Shown: piece by piece, positions 4,978 to 5,198 of the stretch
Position numbering within the stretch: position 1 is the first letter of the stretch
Layout of the letters: every line of letters begins with the position of its first letter
NCBI GenBank assembly: GCA_005877675.1
Contig: VBNZ01000126.1
Span: 1 to 5,198, forward strand
Reading direction: 5' to 3'
DNA from: Gammaproteobacteria bacterium
GTDB taxonomy: Bacteria; Pseudomonadota; Gammaproteobacteria; Xanthomonadales; Rhodanobacteraceae
Length of the DNA: 5,198 nt
Made by a program: the position numbers and the translations under genes
Notes under the pieces: generated by a model
The model's input: only the letters and a program-made list of their open reading frames with translations
The model's database searches: none
Told to the model about the DNA's origin: nothing

Positions 4978-5198
4978 ATACCGATTTGCCTTATGCGCAC
5001 GGCGGCCCGCCGCTGCGCGGCGTGTTGCGCACGACGCCGGAGGATTTCTTCGTCGACGAAAACCTCGGCTTCAGTCCCGACGGCGCGGGCGAGCATGTGT
5101 TCGTGCGCGTAGAGAAACGCGGCGCGAATACCGATTGGGTAGCGCGCGAGCTTGCGAAATTCGCAGGTGCGGCACCCGACGCGGTCAGCTACGCCGGC
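4962..5198 (+). CDS. truD: tRNA pseudouridine(13) synthase, N-terminal 79 residues (3' truncated by window edge)
   Basis: TruD converts U13 of tRNA-Glu to pseudouridine. The frame is open from the ATG at 4962 to the window end, and 79 of roughly 340-350 residues are visible. The N-terminus fits the family: YAHGGPPLRGVLRTTPEDFFVDENLGF (the PEDF element with its conserved Phe), SPDGAGEHVFVRVEKRGANTDWVARELAKFAG, and VSYAG, which in the family leads straight into the GxKD motif with the catalytic Asp. The window stops just before that Asp. The start is uncertain. No Shine-Dalgarno precedes 4962, and an in-frame GTG at 4923 would add 13 residues. 4962 was chosen because the tract LPYAHG follows it at the distance seen in E. 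coli TruD. It lies 42 bases after ispF; ispF-truD adjacency is common in gammaproteobacteria. Confidence 0.9.
   Translation, partial: MDERKNTDLPYAHGGPPLRGVLRTTPEDFFVDENLGFSPDGAGEHVFVRVEKRGANTDWVARELAKFAGAAPDAVSYAG

Noticed and set aside
2010..5096. A 1028-codon open frame on the minus strand, antisense to the end of kdsA through truD
   Set aside because: It is antisense to six well-identified genes, has an Arg-rich low-information composition without any recognisable domain, and is explained by the scarcity of minus-strand stop codons opposite GC-rich coding DNA.
1..5198. CRISPR array, tRNA or rRNA gene, insertion sequence or defence system
   Set aside because: No periodic repeats, tRNA-like cloverleaf, transposase or terminal repeats were seen. 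The window is almost fully occupied by seven housekeeping genes.

Overview
This GC-rich window is a slice of a bacterial core-genome cluster, with every gene on the + strand: pyrG (5' end cut off), kdsA, eno, ftsB, ispD, ispF and truD (3' end cut off). The order, the KdsA and PyrG sequence style, and the presence of Kdo and MEP-pathway genes point to a Gram-negative gammaproteobacterium, most likely of the Xanthomonadales (Xanthomonas/Rhodanobacter-like). That placement rests on remembered family resemblance, not on a search.

Layout: the last 390 codons of CTP synthase (pyrG) are followed by a 115-base gap holding a dispersed-repeat hairpin of the ATTCCC-N8-GGGAAT type. From kdsA onward the genes are packed: a 16-base gap to eno, 6 bases to ftsB, a 14-base overlap into ispD, a 1-base TGATG overlap into ispF, then 42 bases to truD. 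The arrangement suggests co-transcription from kdsA (or pyrG) through truD. I see no convincing promoter or intrinsic terminator inside it. The gene products supply CTP (used for CMP-Kdo and for the CDP-methylerythritol step of IspD), Kdo-8-phosphate for LPS, phosphoenolpyruvate (made by Eno and consumed by KdsA), a division protein, two successive MEP isoprenoid enzymes and a tRNA pseudouridine synthase.

The outstanding observation is in ispF. A stretch of 39 bases (4616-4654) is identical to the 3' end of eno (3377-3415), in the same orientation and codon phase. The 13 residues ALGSAAKYAGRNA are at home at the enolase C-terminus, but in IspF they sit where the near-invariant DIG...FPDTD substrate-binding loop should be. 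The protein is 7 residues shorter than the usual 159. All other IspF landmarks remain (Asp8, His10, His42, TTSE, GFTGRGEG). This looks like a short eno-to-ispF conversion or template switch, or an assembly or sequencing chimera. If real, it should cripple an enzyme that is normally essential, or the cell must have another IspF.

Smaller points are a Gln-to-His change in the glutamine-binding motif of PyrG, a metal-dependent-type KdsA with Thr in place of Pro beside its metal-ligand Cys, and an 8-bp inverted repeat that puts the truD start codon in a hairpin loop.
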